Source of the DNA: Roseiarcus sp035308145
GTDB taxonomy: Bacteria > Pseudomonadota > Alphaproteobacteria > Rhizobiales > Beijerinckiaceae
Direction of reading: 5' to 3'
NCBI GenBank assembly: GCA_035308145.1
Contig: DATGHD010000447.1
Location: 1 to 6,036 of the forward strand
DNA: 6,036 nt
Shown here: positions 5,941-6,036 of the stretch, piece by piece
Layout of the letters: every line of letters begins with the position of its first letter
Position numbering within the stretch: the first letter of the stretch is position 1
Program-made: the position numbers and the translations under genes
The notes under the pieces: generated by a model
The model's input: only the letters and a program-made list of their open reading frames with translations
What the model was told of the DNA's origin: nothing
Database searches by the model: none

Positions 5941-5979
5941 ATGTCGCGACACGAGCATGACGCAAGACGCGAGGATTGA
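5941..5979 (+). CDS. Possible 12-codon leader ORF before ntrY
   Basis: An ATG with GGAG seven bases upstream (5930-5933) opens a frame encoding MSRHEHDARRED and then TGA. Its start context, GGAGCGTTTGAATG, matches that of ntrC (4358-4371) at 13 of 14 bases. It overlaps the probable ntrY ATG at 5957 in another frame. It may be a translated leader peptide that delivers ribosomes to the weaker ntrY start, or a remnant of an older start. I know of no homologue; it may not be translated. Confidence 0.3.
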   Translation: MSRHEHDARRED

Positions 5980-6036
5980 AGAAACGAGCGGCGCACGGTT
6001 CGAGGACAATCGGCCGGCCGGGCGTTTTGGGACGGT
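5957..6036 (+). CDS. ntrY: Probable N-terminus of sensor kinase NtrY (partial, cut by window end)
   Basis: The first 26 codons from an ATG at 5957 read MTQDARIEETSGARFEDNRP and then AGRFGT, and the frame is still open at the window end. A polar N-terminal tail ending in a basic-Gly pattern just before a hydrophobic segment would suit NtrY, a membrane sensor kinase of nitrogen and redox control, and ntrY commonly follows ntrC in Rhizobiales. No kinase motif is visible, so the call depends on gene order. The ATG is the first usable start after an in-frame TAA at 5909-5911, and has only a weak ribosome binding sequence; the better site serves the overlapping leader ORF at 5941. All three forward frames are open here, so the frame itself is not proven. 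Confidence 0.5.
   Translation, partial: MTQDARIEETSGARFEDNRPAGRFGT

Noticed and set aside
5839..5956. Sigma-54 promoter or NtrC enhancer upstream of ntrY
   Set aside because: No GG-N10-GC element with a TTGC core at the right spacing, and the TGCAAC cluster does not match the GCAC/GTGC-type NtrC site.
1..6036. Mobile elements, CRISPR arrays, tRNA or rRNA genes, phage or defence genes
   Set aside because: No transposase motifs, terminal repeats, regularly spaced repeats or tRNA-like sequences were seen; the genes form a continuous housekeeping and nitrogen-control neighbourhood.

Overview
This window looks like ordinary chromosomal sequence from a GC-rich alphaproteobacterium of the order Rhizobiales (Hyphomicrobiales). 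The protein sequences and codon use would fit a Methylocystis/Methylosinus- or Beijerinckia-like lineage, but the genus is a guess. The grounds are the fused IspD-IspF enzyme, typical of alphaproteobacteria, and the gene order RatA/COQ10-like, cinA-type amidohydrolase, ispDF, dusB, ntrB, ntrC and probably ntrY, a known Rhizobiales neighbourhood.

Layout. At 2-184 (+) is the 3' end of a RatA/COQ10-like START-domain gene. It converges, with only 3 bp between stop codons, on a two-gene minus-strand unit: ispDF (upstream, 718-1920) followed after 32 bp by a stand-alone CinA C-terminal domain gene (188-685). A short divergent control region (about 1921-2033) separates this unit from a plus-strand unit of dusB, ntrB and ntrC. 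dusB and ntrB overlap by 4 nt (ATGA). ntrB and ntrC are separated by a 164-bp gap with a terminator-like hairpin. After ntrC comes a 118-bp spacer with a strong palindrome, then the probable first codons of ntrY, cut by the window end.

How the genes work together. ispDF makes isoprenoid precursors through the MEP pathway. The CinA-like protein probably recycles nicotinamide mononucleotide. The plus-strand unit is the classic nifR3-ntrB-ntrC arrangement: DusB (NifR3) modifies tRNA, while NtrB (PAS-histidine kinase) and NtrC (receiver, sigma-54 AAA+, Fis-type HTH) form the nitrogen-control two-component system. All motifs needed for activity are present in NtrB and NtrC.

I found no mobile element, CRISPR array, RNA gene or clearly novel protein system. 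The points worth a second look are regulatory: the hairpin between ntrB and ntrC, the three alternating TGCAAC half-sites before ntrY, a 12-codon leader ORF with an ntrC-like ribosome binding site overlapping the ntrY start, a probable GTG start for ispDF, and a possibly near-leaderless dusB message.
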